A stretch of 64,000 nt of DNA, from positions 7,213,501 to 7,277,500 of the forward strand of contig NZ_JAMZEB010000002.1 of the NCBI RefSeq assembly GCF_024172165.1, in the 5' to 3' direction. A program made the translations under genes and the position numbers. Positions 22,031-30,158 of the stretch are shown in pieces; the first letter of the stretch is position 1, and every line of letters starts with the position of its first letter. The notes below the pieces were generated by a model. The model did not search any database and was not told the DNA's origin. It saw only the letters and a list, made by a program, of their open reading frames with translations. The DNA is from Nonomuraea thailandensis. Its GTDB lineage: Bacteria; Actinomycetota; Actinomycetes; Streptosporangiales; Streptosporangiaceae.

Positions 22031-24907
22031 TCAGGGCCCGCCGCGCACGTTGCCGTAGGCGAACAGGCTGAGCGGGCCCGGCCCGGCCACCGGCTGCTCG
22101 GCGGTCACGGCCAGGGCCAGCGTGTTGTTCCCGTGCTCGTCCAGCAGGCCGGCCGGCAGCGCGAACTCGCGCTGGGGGCCGATGTCGCCGCCGTACTGGC
22201 CGACGTTCCAGCCGTTGAGGAAGACCAGCACCCGGAACGCGGGCGACGGGTCGCCGCCGAAGCGCAGCCCGACCGGGACGTCCTGGCCCTGGGGCAGGTC
22301 CAGCCGGAACGAGGTGCGGAACCAGGTGACGCCCGGGGTCAGCGGGGTCGCCGGGGCGGCCTCCTTCCACGATTTGTCTTGATACTTCGGAAGATGCCAG
22401 CCGGTGCGCTCCCCGTACAGGCCGCCGGTGCTGAGCGGGCCGCGCAGCCTGTCGGCCCCGGCAGTGCCCTGGATCCTCCAGGCGACGGGAGTGCCGCCGA
22501 CGGACGCGGCGACCAGGCCGCGCGGCTGCTTGAAGCGCAGGTCGTCGGCGATCCAGTCGTCGTTGTGGCCCATGTTGGCGACGAGCACGGCGATCACGTT
22601 GCCGGCGCCCGGCCTGAGCAGGCCCGCGGGGATGTCGAAGCGGCCGGGGCCCGGGTCGGGGTTCGGCGGGGTCCACTGGTCGCCCGAGTCCGCCTGCACG
22701 CCGCCGGCCGCCGAGCCCAGGTAGCGGCCGTTCAGCCAGACGAGGTAGTTGCCGCGGCGGCCGGTGATCGCGTTCAGGTCGATCCTGGTCTCGGCGCCGG
22801 TGGCGGTGAAGTGGCCGCGGTACCAGACGTTGCCGTAGTGGAAGCCGTAGTCGTCGGCGTACAGGACGGGCAGGGTCTTCGGCGGGTGCGGGCTGTTCGT
22901 GGTGGTGTGGTCGGCGGCCGTCCAGCGGGAGTCGTCGAAGCCGGGCGCGGCCTCGGGGGCCTCGGGGCGGGTGCGCCAGCCTGCGAGCTCGGGCAGCTTC
23001 GCCGCGGCCGGGGCCCGGGTGACGCCCAGGAGTGAGCCGCTCGCCGTACGCGTGACCCGCACGTCATCGTGACCGGCGTCCTGGCCGCCGCCCTGGCTCG
23101 CCGCCGCGCCGAGGCCGATCTCGACGCGCCTGGCCGGCGGCGGTGCGAACACCTCCACCTCCCCCGCCACCGTGTCCGCCGCCAGCCGCACCACGTCCCC
23201 CCGCAGCGTGGCCGAGCGGAGCAGCTCCGTGCCGCGCACCAGCACCGGCCCGGCCGCCGTCGAGGCCCGCCAGAAGCGCGCCGTCTCCTCGTCGGCGCCG
23301 ATGAGCAGCAGCAGCGGCCGCCTCCCGCCGCCCGTGACCAGCACCCGCGCCAGCCCGTCGTGCGCGTAGTCGAGCCGCAGGTCACCCCCGCTGTACGCGG
23401 CCCGCACCGCCCCTTCGAGCACCTTGACGGACGGCTGCGACGAGTACCGCAGCACGGTGGCGCCCGGCGAGCCGGCGGTGCCGTACAGGACCGCCACGTC
23501 GCGCCCGCCGATGGCCGCGTGGGTCATGATCTCGGAGGTGGAGACGGCCAGCCGCTGCCCGCCCAGGTCGTACCCGGCGACGAGCACGTGCGCGTCGCGC
23601 CCCTTGACCTGGACCGGCACCTGGTACCGCCCGTCGGGGGCGGCCCAGTCGAGGGTGGCGGAGTCGGCGCCGGTGGCGGCCCTGTCGGCGTGCCCGACGA
23701 GGACGAACTGGGTGCCGGTGTCGGGGTTCGCGCGGGCGGCGGTGGTCAGGGCGGCGTTGTCCGGGATGGCAGGCGAGGTGCGGGCGTCGGTCTTGGCCAG
23801 GGGGGCGACCGCCTCCAGGAAGTACCCCTGGCGCTTGAACTCGTCGTACTTGGGCGTCAGCCGCCGGGCCTCGGTGATGGGGGCGCCGTAGTCGTAGGAG
23901 GTGTAGACGTCGTTGGGCTGGGCGAGCCAGCCCCAGTTCGTGCCGCCGTAGCCCATGTAGTACGAGAACATCGTGGCGCCGGTCTGGATGAGGTTGTTCT
24001 TGTAGAAGAACTTCATGAAGGCCGGCCCGGTGAGCTCGCGGCACCTGTCGTACCCGGCGTCGCCCACGTCGATGGCTCCGGCCTGGTACTCGGCGGCGAA
24101 GACGGGGATGTCGTCGCGCAGCTTCTCGGTCAGGCCCTCGCCCCAGGGCCCCCACAGCCCGGGGTTCGCGCACTCGAAGGACTGCGGGTAGTCGTCCACG
24201 CCGGGGATCTGCACGGCGCCGGGCCCGGTCGCCCAGGTCGAGCTCCAGCTTCCGGCGTCGCAGCAGTCGTTGGTGGTGATCGGCACGGTGATGCCGCCGG
24301 CCCTGGCCTGGTCCTGGATGTCCTGCATGTAGGCGGCGTCGGTGTTGACCTGGTACTCGTTCTCGGCGTTGTAGAGGATCACCGGCCCGCCGTCCGTGAC
24401 CTGGTGGCGGGCGATGATCGGGTTGATCCGGTGCAGCCACTCGCGGTAGGCCTCCCGGTAGCCGGGCTCGAAGCTGCGGCCCCGGCCCGGCACCGTCTTC
24501 AGCCAGGCCGGGAAGCCGCCGCCGGTGCTCTCGGCGTTGATGTACGGCCCCGGCCGCGCGATCACGTACAGGCCGGCCTCGCGGGCGGTGCGCAGCAGCC
24601 GGTCCACGTCGCGCACGCCGGTGAAGTCGTACACGCCGGGCGCCGGCGAGTGGTACGCCCAGGAGAAGTACAGCGAGACGGCGTTGAATCCGGCCGCCCT
24701 GAACTTCTCCAGCACGTCCCGCCACAACTCCTGGCTGGGCAGCCGGAAGTAGTGGAACTCGGCCGACTGGAGCACGATCCGGCGCCCGTCGACCATCAGC
24801 GAGTACTGGTCGTAGGTGACCTCGCGCGCGGTGCCCGCCCGCGCGGGAGCGACGATGGTCGCGCAGGTCAGGAGCAGGGCCAGGAGCACCGAGAGCAAGC
24901 GCCTCAT
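22031..24907 (-). CDS. Secreted GH35 beta-galactosidase
   Basis: The 958-residue precursor has a signal peptide (cut near APARA-G) and a GH35 barrel. The conserved GGPVILYNAENEY supplies the acid/base E184 and PVFAAEYQAG the nucleophile E273. C-terminal beta-sandwich jelly-roll modules typical of large GH35 enzymes fill the remainder. It removes terminal beta-galactose from polysaccharides or glycoproteins outside the cell. A TTTGG-N7-CCAAA dyad lies ~50 bp upstream. The neighbouring ROK-controlled operon suggests a shared galactose-containing or sulfated substrate, though that is inference. Confidence 0.9.
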   Translation of the reverse strand: MRRLLSVLLALLLTCATIVAPARAGTAREVTYDQYSLMVDGRRIVLQSAEFHYFRLPSQELWRDVLEKFRAAGFNAVSLYFSWAYHSPAPGVYDFTGVRDVDRLLRTAREAGLYVIARPGPYINAESTGGGFPAWLKTVPGRGRSFEPGYREAYREWLHRINPIIARHQVTDGGPVILYNAENEYQVNTDAAYMQDIQDQARAGGITVPITTNDCCDAGSWSSTWATGPGAVQIPGVDDYPQSFECANPGLWGPWGEGLTEKLRDDIPVFAAEYQAGAIDVGDAGYDRCRELTGPAFMKFFYKNNLIQTGATMFSYYMGYGGTNWGWLAQPNDVYTSYDYGAPITEARRLTPKYDEFKRQGYFLEAVAPLAKTDARTSPAIPDNAALTTAARANPDTGTQFVLVGHADRAATGADSATLDWAAPDGRYQVPVQVKGRDAHVLVAGYDLGGQRLAVSTSEIMTHAAIGGRDVAVLYGTAGSPGATVLRYSSQPSVKVLEGAVRAAYSGGDLRLDYAHDGLARVLVTGGGRRPLLLLIGADEETARFWRASTAAGPVLVRGTELLRSATLRGDVVRLAADTVAGEVEVFAPPPARRVEIGLGAAASQGGGQDAGHDDVRVTRTASGSLLGVTRAPAAAKLPELAGWRTRPEAPEAAPGFDDSRWTAADHTTTNSPHPPKTLPVLYADDYGFHYGNVWYRGHFTATGAETRIDLNAITGRRGNYLVWLNGRYLGSAAGGVQADSGDQWTPPNPDPGPGRFDIPAGLLRPGAGNVIAVLVANMGHNDDWIADDLRFKQPRGLVAASVGGTPVAWRIQGTAGADRLRGPLSTGGLYGERTGWHLPKYQDKSWKEAAPATPLTPGVTWFRTSFRLDLPQGQDVPVGLRFGGDPSPAFRVLVFLNGWNVGQYGGDIGPQREFALPAGLLDEHGNNTLALAVTAEQPVAGPGPLSLFAYGNVRGGP

Positions 24908-24953
24908 GGTCGCCTTCCAGGGGGTGGGCTCGGAACGGCACGCGCCCCTTTAA

Positions 24954-24970
24954 TTTGGCGATCATCCAAA
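24954..24970. promoter_or_regulatory. Dyad TTTGG-N7-CCAAA upstream of the GH35 gene
   Basis: Perfect 5-bp arms flank CGATCAT, 47 bases upstream of the beta-galactosidase ATG in locally AT-rich DNA. The form suits a ROK or LacI-type operator; the ROK regulator at 26340 is the nearest candidate. Confidence 0.4.
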
Positions 24971-24976
24971 CAAAAG

Positions 24977-25999
24977 TCAAACAATCCCGGCGAGCGCCCC
25001 CGTCGCCCGTTCCTCCAGCCGCACGGCCTCCGCGACGAGCGCGGCCACCTCCGCCAGCGGCTCCCGCGCGGACGCGGCGGCGGCCACCCGCGACCACTGC
25101 CGGCCGCACTCGCGGTAGCGCGCCGCCGCCTCGGCGTGCCCGGCCTCGGCCAGGAAGCCGGCGTAGAGCGGCCGGGTGGCCCCGGGCGCGGTGTAGTCGA
25201 CCTCCAGGCACTCGGCCAGGCGGTCGAGCGCCGGCCCGAGGTCGGCGAACCGGCGGGTCCAGCCCTGCCTGCCGGTGGTGTCGGCGAGCTGGGCGGCCAG
25301 CTTGCGCATGCCGGACAGCCCGAAGTTGACGTCGAAGTTGTTGCCCAGCACCGGCCCGGTCAGCTTGGCGGCGGTGTCCTTGATCGCCCCGCGCACGTCG
25401 GGCTCGCCTCCGGCGGGGCCGGTGACCTCGATGAGCAGGTGCCTGGCCTTGGGGATCGCCGACCAGGCCGTCATGAAGGCGGCCAGCGGCAGCTCGCCGG
25501 GGCCGTCGTCGCGCACGCGTACGGTGTCGCCGGACAGGCCCGTCACGGCCACGTCCACGGGGTCGGGGAACGGCAGCGTCTCCCGCCAGGGCAGCAGGTG
25601 GCGGCCGACCCGGCAGATCGGGGTGCGCCCCGCGTCGAGCGCGGCCCGCAGGTTGCGCTCGGCGACCCTGGGCGAGCCCGTCCGCCGGATCTCGTGCGGG
25701 ACGCCGGCCCGGGAGAGCGCGAGCGGGATCATCGGCTCGGGATGGGCCTGGGCGACGACGGTCAGCATGGGCGGGTGGCCGGCGTACTCGAACACGAAGT
25801 ACATGAACCCGATGCCGCCGCCCAGCCCGAGCAGCATGGCCTCGGACAGGCCGCCGCCCAGCACGTCGCGCAGCAACGCCGACTCGTGGTGGTGGCGGGG
25901 GGCGCGGCCGGCCACGTGGCGCAGCGCGGTGGTGTAGGACTCGCCGGTCCTGGCCATGCGCTCGCGTACGCGGCGCTTGAGGTGCTTGTGATCGGTCAT
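24977..25999 (-). CDS. BtrH_N / DUF4872-type protein
   Basis: The 340-residue protein matches the BtrH_N family, named after an acyltransferase-like butirosin biosynthesis protein with a papain-like fold. The hallmark is HHHESALLRDVLGGGLSEAMLLGLGGGIGFMYF near residues 33-65; the C-terminal part corresponds to DUF4872. Relatives transfer acyl groups from carrier proteins or have unknown roles. No carrier protein or antibiotic cluster is visible nearby. ATG 25999 has GGGAG at 7 bases. It lies upstream of the GH35 gene on the same strand, but the promoter dyad between them argues for separate transcription. Confidence 0.75.
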   Translation of the reverse strand: MTDHKHLKRRVRERMARTGESYTTALRHVAGRAPRHHHESALLRDVLGGGLSEAMLLGLGGGIGFMYFVFEYAGHPPMLTVVAQAHPEPMIPLALSRAGVPHEIRRTGSPRVAERNLRAALDAGRTPICRVGRHLLPWRETLPFPDPVDVAVTGLSGDTVRVRDDGPGELPLAAFMTAWSAIPKARHLLIEVTGPAGGEPDVRGAIKDTAAKLTGPVLGNNFDVNFGLSGMRKLAAQLADTTGRQGWTRRFADLGPALDRLAECLEVDYTAPGATRPLYAGFLAEAGHAEAAARYRECGRQWSRVAAAASAREPLAEVAALVAEAVRLEERATGALAGIV

Positions 26000-26339
26000 G
26001 GCGGTGCTCCCTGACGCGGCCCCGTGCGCCGGCCCCACGCTCCCGCACGCACGGCTCGCCGTGGAAAGGAAGAACCGGCACGATCGAGTCGTCGCCCCGA
26101 GGACATCGATCCCCTCTGCCTCCGCGTCGCCGCACGGCGTGGGTGTGCGGTCAGGAGGTCGGGCGCGGGACGGCGCCGGTCACCGAAGCCTACTACCAGC
26201 ACCCCGTTACGCGAACGTTACGAGTGGCGCGAATCCCCCAGTACGCCTATTCTCGCAGCTCACAGCACCGATATCGGGGTGGCTAAGTTTTTTTCCGGGT
26301 TATTGACGAAAAACACCGGGCGTCGGCAGACTCTGCGTC
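26000..26339. other. 340-bp divergent intergenic region
   Basis: No coding sequence is supported here. It contains direct repeats CGTTACG at 26205-26211 and 26216-26222 (11-bp spacing), a T-tract near 26287, and the ROK promoter at its right end. The rest is GC-rich sequence without recognisable structure. Confidence 0.6.
26303..26332 (+). promoter_or_regulatory. Promoter of the ROK-headed operon, probably leaderless
   Basis: TTGACG (26303-26308) and CAGACT (26327-26332) are spaced 18 bases apart. The expected transcription start is within a base or two of the ATG at 26340, and no ribosome site precedes that ATG, so the mRNA is probably leaderless. Confidence 0.45.
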
Positions 26340-27575
26340 ATGTCACAACCCCGTGGCCCCCTGTCACAACTCCGGCGCGGGCACGAAGAGCTCGTGCTTG
26401 GCCTGCTGCGCAAGCACGGCCCGCTCAGCCGGGGCGAGCTGGGCAAGCGTTGCGGGTTGTCCCGGACGACCCTCTACGACATCCTCGCCGAGCTCGTCAC
26501 CTCCGGCGCCGTGGTCACCGCCACCTCCCAGGACGCCCCGCGCGGCCGCGGCAGGCCGGCCGAGACGCTGACCCTCAACCCCGACGCCGGCCAGGCCATC
26601 GGCATCGACTTCGCCCGACGCGCGCTGCACGTCGCGGCCGTCAACCTGGCGCACGAGGTCGTCGGCTCGGCCAGCGAGCCGCACGACGCCGACCTGCCGT
26701 GGGAGCAGCGGGTCGAGCTGGCCGCGCGGCTCGTCGGCTCGCTCACCGGCACCGGCGGCGGCACCGGCACGGGCGGCGGCGCGCTGCGGCTGGGCGCGCT
26801 CGACGCGATCGGCGTCGGCGTGGTCGGTGTCGTGGGCTCGCAGGCCGCGGAGGAGGACGAGTCCGCGCCGCACCCCGCGCAGGTGCTGCTGCGCGAGCGG
26901 TTCGGCGTCCCGGTGCTGCTGGACAACAACACCCGGCTGGCCGCGCTGGGCGAGGCCATCTGGGGCGCCGCCGCCGGCGGGCAGGACGTGCTGTACCTGC
27001 GCCTGTCCCACGGTGTCGGTGGCGGGCTGGTGGTCGGCGGGTCGCTGCACCGCGGCGCGTACGGGCTGTCCGGCGAGTTCGGCCACATCACGGTCGAGCC
27101 CGGCGGCGCCCCCTGCGACTGCGGCGGCACCGGCTGCCTGGAGACCGTCGCCTCGATAAGAGCCGTGCTGGACGCCTTCCGCGCCGCCGGCGGCCGGGCC
27201 GCGGACGTGCCCGAGCTGGTCAAGGCCGTCCGGGCGGGCGACCGGGCCGCCCTCACCCTGCTGGACGGCGTCGGCGCCAGGATCGGCGAGGTGCTGGCGG
27301 CCCTGTGCAACGCCATCGGCCCGAGCGTGATCGTGATCGGCGGCGAGCTGGCCGAGACGGGCGGCGCGCTGGTCGAGCCCATCGAGCGGGCGCTGCACGA
27401 CCACGTCATGCCGGTCTCCCGGCACCGGGTGAGCCTGCGCCGCGCCACGCTCGGCGAGGTCGCCGGCGCCCTCGGCGGCATCGCCCTGGTGCTGCACGAA
27501 TCCCCCCTGCTTTCCCGCTATCCGGCCGGCCCGGATCTCGCGGAGGACCCGATCCCCGACAAGGAGTCCCGATGA
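26340..27575 (+). CDS. ROK-family transcriptional regulator
   Basis: The 411-residue protein joins an N-terminal winged HTH (about residues 10-70: ELGKRCGLSRTTLYDILAEL) to a ROK sugar-kinase-like domain. The ROK zinc motif CDCGGTGCLE and GEFGHITVEPGG are present, as is an ATP-site-like DNNTRLAALGE. ROK regulators sense sugars or sugar phosphates. A Gly/Thr-rich linker around residues 138-148 comes from a short GGCACC/GGCGGC repeat. It is the first gene of a six-gene operon and overlaps the permease start by 4 bp, so it probably autoregulates the whole unit. Confidence 0.88.
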   Translation: MSQPRGPLSQLRRGHEELVLGLLRKHGPLSRGELGKRCGLSRTTLYDILAELVTSGAVVTATSQDAPRGRGRPAETLTLNPDAGQAIGIDFARRALHVAAVNLAHEVVGSASEPHDADLPWEQRVELAARLVGSLTGTGGGTGTGGGALRLGALDAIGVGVVGVVGSQAAEEDESAPHPAQVLLRERFGVPVLLDNNTRLAALGEAIWGAAAGGQDVLYLRLSHGVGGGLVVGGSLHRGAYGLSGEFGHITVEPGGAPCDCGGTGCLETVASIRAVLDAFRAAGGRAADVPELVKAVRAGDRAALTLLDGVGARIGEVLAALCNAIGPSVIVIGGELAETGGALVEPIERALHDHVMPVSRHRVSLRRATLGEVAGALGGIALVLHESPLLSRYPAGPDLAEDPIPDKESR

Positions 27576-28381
27576 CCCAGCTCACCGCGCTGGGCAAGTC
27601 GCCGGCGGCGCAGACCGCCCGGCGCGCGCCCAGGCGCTCGCGGCGCGCCATCGTTCTCAACCTGGTCGCCGTCGTCATCGGCCTGGTCGTGTGGACGCTG
27701 CTGGCCACCCTCGGCGTGCAGGGCCTGCCCGGGCCGCTCGAGGTGGCCGCCAAGGCGGGCGAGCTGATCGCCGACGGCACCCTGTTCACCGACGCGCTGG
27801 CCAGCCTGCGCAGGGTGCTCATCGGCTTCCTGCTCGGCACGCTGCTGGCCATCCCGGTCGGCTTCCTGATGGGCTGGTACGCCACCGCGCGCGGCCTGCT
27901 GGAGCCGTACGTGCAGTTCTTCCGCACCATCCCCCCGCTGGCGATCATCCCGCTGGCCATCGTGCTCATGGGCATCGGCGAGGTGCCGAAGGTCTTCGTG
28001 ATCTTCCTGGCGTCGTTCCTGTCCAGCGTCGTCTCGACGTTCCAGGGCGTGGTGGACGTGGACAGGACCCTGATCAACGCCGCCCGCGTGCTCGGCGCCT
28101 CCGACCGCACCATCTTCCTCAAGGTCGTGGTGCCGGCCTCCACGCCGTTCATCCTGGTCGGCATGCGGGTCGGGCTCGGCTCGGCGTGGGGCACGCTGGT
28201 CGCCGCCGAGCTGATCGCCGCGCAGGAGGGCCTGGGCTTCCGGATGCAGCAGGCCCAGCTCTACTACGACCTGTCCACGATCTTCGTGGGCCTGATCGCC
28301 ATCGGCGTGCTCGGCCTGCTGATGGACCGCCTGCTGCTGCTCGCCGAGCGCCGCCTCACCAACTGGCAGGAGCGCCGATGA
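27572..28381 (+). CDS. ABC transporter permease, sulfonate/taurine/nitrate type
   Basis: The 269-residue membrane protein has about six transmembrane segments and the permease EAA-like loop (INAARVLGASDRTIFLKVVVPASTPFI) typical of SsuC/TauC/NrtB. The N-terminal ~25 residues are basic and cytosolic. Start and stop codons overlap with both neighbours (ATGA at each end), so stoichiometric translation with the regulator and ATPase is expected. It forms the membrane channel of an importer for a small anionic compound, probably an organosulfonate or sulfate ester given the sulfatase downstream. Confidence 0.87.
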   Translation: MTQLTALGKSPAAQTARRAPRRSRRAIVLNLVAVVIGLVVWTLLATLGVQGLPGPLEVAAKAGELIADGTLFTDALASLRRVLIGFLLGTLLAIPVGFLMGWYATARGLLEPYVQFFRTIPPLAIIPLAIVLMGIGEVPKVFVIFLASFLSSVVSTFQGVVDVDRTLINAARVLGASDRTIFLKVVVPASTPFILVGMRVGLGSAWGTLVAAELIAAQEGLGFRMQQAQLYYDLSTIFVGLIAIGVLGLLMDRLLLLAERRLTNWQERR

Positions 28382-29157
28382 ACGCCAAGATCTCCTTCAG
28401 GGACATCGTCAAGACCTACCCGCTGAAGGACGACACCTTCACCGCCCTGGACCATGTGTCGCTGGACATCGCCGACCGCGAGTTCGTCACCGTCGTGGGC
28501 CCCTCGGGCTGCGGCAAGAGCACGCTGATGAGCATGGCCGCCGGCCTGGTCGAGCCCACCTCGGGCGAGGTGCTCGTGGACGGCGCGCCCGTCGGCGGCC
28601 CCGGACCCGACCGCGGCGTGATCTTCCAGCAGTACGCGTTGTTCCCCTGGCTGACCGTGCGCAGGAACGTCGAGTTCGGGCTCAGGCTCATGGAGCTGCC
28701 CGCCGAGGAGCGCAGGCAGCGGGCCCAGCGGGCGATCGAGCTGGTCGGGCTGGCCGACTTCGCCGACGCGCTGCCCAAGATGTTGTCCGGCGGCATGAAG
28801 CAGCGCTGCGCCATCGCCCGTGCCTACGCGGTCGATCCTCAGGTCCTGCTCATGGACGAGCCGTTCGGCGCGCTCGACGCGCTGACCCGGGTGCAGCTCC
28901 AGGACCAGCTCCTGCACACCTGGAGCCAGGAGCAGCGCACGGTCATGTTCATCACGCACGACGTGGACGAGGCCGTCTACCTCGCCCGGCGCGTGATCGT
29001 GATGGCCGCCAGGCCCGGCCGCCTCCACAAGATCATCGACGTCGACCTGCCGTACCCGAGGACCGAGGAGATGCGGCTGTCGCCCGAGTTCGGGCGCATC
29101 CGCAACGAGGTCTGGCACGCCGTCTACCACCAGGCTCCGGCCGTAACCGCGGCCTAG
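28378..29157 (+). CDS. ABC transporter ATP-binding protein, SsuB/TauB type
   Basis: The 259-residue ATPase contains Walker A GPSGCGKST, Q-loop QQYALFPW, signature LSGGMKQRCAIARA, Walker B VLLMDEPFGALD and H-loop THDVDEA. The FPW and GALD forms are characteristic of the nitrate/sulfonate/taurine transporter class. It overlaps the permease gene by 4 bp and is followed 32 bp later by the binding protein. Together with those two it completes an importer. Confidence 0.9.
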   Translation: MNAKISFRDIVKTYPLKDDTFTALDHVSLDIADREFVTVVGPSGCGKSTLMSMAAGLVEPTSGEVLVDGAPVGGPGPDRGVIFQQYALFPWLTVRRNVEFGLRLMELPAEERRQRAQRAIELVGLADFADALPKMLSGGMKQRCAIARAYAVDPQVLLMDEPFGALDALTRVQLQDQLLHTWSQEQRTVMFITHDVDEAVYLARRVIVMAARPGRLHKIIDVDLPYPRTEEMRLSPEFGRIRNEVWHAVYHQAPAVTAA

Positions 29158-29189
29158 CAACCAACCCCCCCGGAAAGGACTGATCCGCC

Positions 29190-30158
29190 ATGCGTTCTCT
29201 TCGCCGCGCCCTGACGGCCGCCACGGCGGTGAGCCTGCTCGCACTCTCCGTGACCGCCTGCTCCGACGACGGCTCCACGGTCCGGTTCGGCTACATCAGC
29301 GACTACAACGGCGCGAGCCTGCTCGCCATCGCCGAGAAGCAGGGCCTGTGGGAGAAGCAGGGTCTCACCCCCGAGATCAAGGTCTTCACGAACGGCCCGC
29401 TCCAGATCCAGGCGCTCGGCGCCGGCGACCTCGACTTCGGCTACATCGGCCCGGGCGCCATGTGGCTGCCCGCCACCGGCAAGGCCAAGGTCGTCGCGAT
29501 CAACACGCTCGCCTACGCCGACCGCGTCATCGGCCGCCCGGGCGTCACGTCCATCGCGGACCTCAAGGGCAAGAAGGTCGGAGTGCCGGAGGGCACGTCC
29601 GGCGACATGGTGCTCAACCTGGCCCTGCAGAAGGCCGGCATGACGGTCAAGGACATCCAGAAGGTGCCCATGGACCCGGCCACGGTCGTCTCGGCCTTCG
29701 TCGCCGGGCAGATCGACGGGGCCGGCATCTGGTACCCGCTGATCGACAACATCAAGCAGAAGGTGCCGGACATGGTCGAGCTGGCCAGCACCAAGGAGTG
29801 GCCGGACAGCTCGTTCCCCACCGCCTTCGTGGGCGGCACGCAGGTGAACGAGGAGCTCACCAACAAGGTGATCAAGGTGCTGCAGGAGGCCAACGACTGG
29901 CGGGCCGCGCACTACGAGGAGTCGATCACGGAGGCGGCGTCGCTGCTCAAGCTGGACGCGGCCAAGGTCAAGGCCGACGCGGCGAACGTCAAGGTGATGA
30001 CCACCGAGGACCTGGTCAACAAGACCAAGGACGGCACCGTGGCCAAGTGGCTCAACAGCCTGGGCGACTTCTTCGTCAGCACGGGCCAGCTCAAGTCCAA
30101 GGCCGACCCGGCGGCGTACTACACCGGCGACCTCTACACGAAGGCCTTCACCAAGTGA
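29190..30158 (+). CDS. ABC transporter substrate-binding lipoprotein, SsuA/TauA type
   Basis: The 322-residue precursor has a lipoprotein signal with lipobox SVTAC (C24). The mature protein is a two-lobed solute receptor of the NMT1/SsuA group: FGYISDYNGASLLAIAEKQGLWEKQG, then LGAGDLDFGYIGPGAMW and GKKVGVPEGTSGDMVL. It is anchored outside the membrane and delivers ligand to the adjacent permease. GAAAGGA precedes the ATG, and the gene ends in a GTGA overlap with the sulfatase. A sulfonate or sulfate ester ligand is inferred from context. Confidence 0.87.
   Translation: MRSLRRALTAATAVSLLALSVTACSDDGSTVRFGYISDYNGASLLAIAEKQGLWEKQGLTPEIKVFTNGPLQIQALGAGDLDFGYIGPGAMWLPATGKAKVVAINTLAYADRVIGRPGVTSIADLKGKKVGVPEGTSGDMVLNLALQKAGMTVKDIQKVPMDPATVVSAFVAGQIDGAGIWYPLIDNIKQKVPDMVELASTKEWPDSSFPTAFVGGTQVNEELTNKVIKVLQEANDWRAAHYEESITEAASLLKLDAAKVKADAANVKVMTTEDLVNKTKDGTVAKWLNSLGDFFVSTGQLKSKADPAAYYTGDLYTKAFTK

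Noticed and set aside
24910..25999. GH35 and BtrH_N genes as one operon
   Set aside because: They share a strand, but the gap holds an AT-rich promoter-like stretch with a dyad, so independent transcription of GH35 is more likely.
23069..26014. A 981-codon open frame opposite the GH35 and BtrH_N genes
   Set aside because: It spans two convincing genes and their promoter on the other strand and shows no domain; it is a composition artefact.
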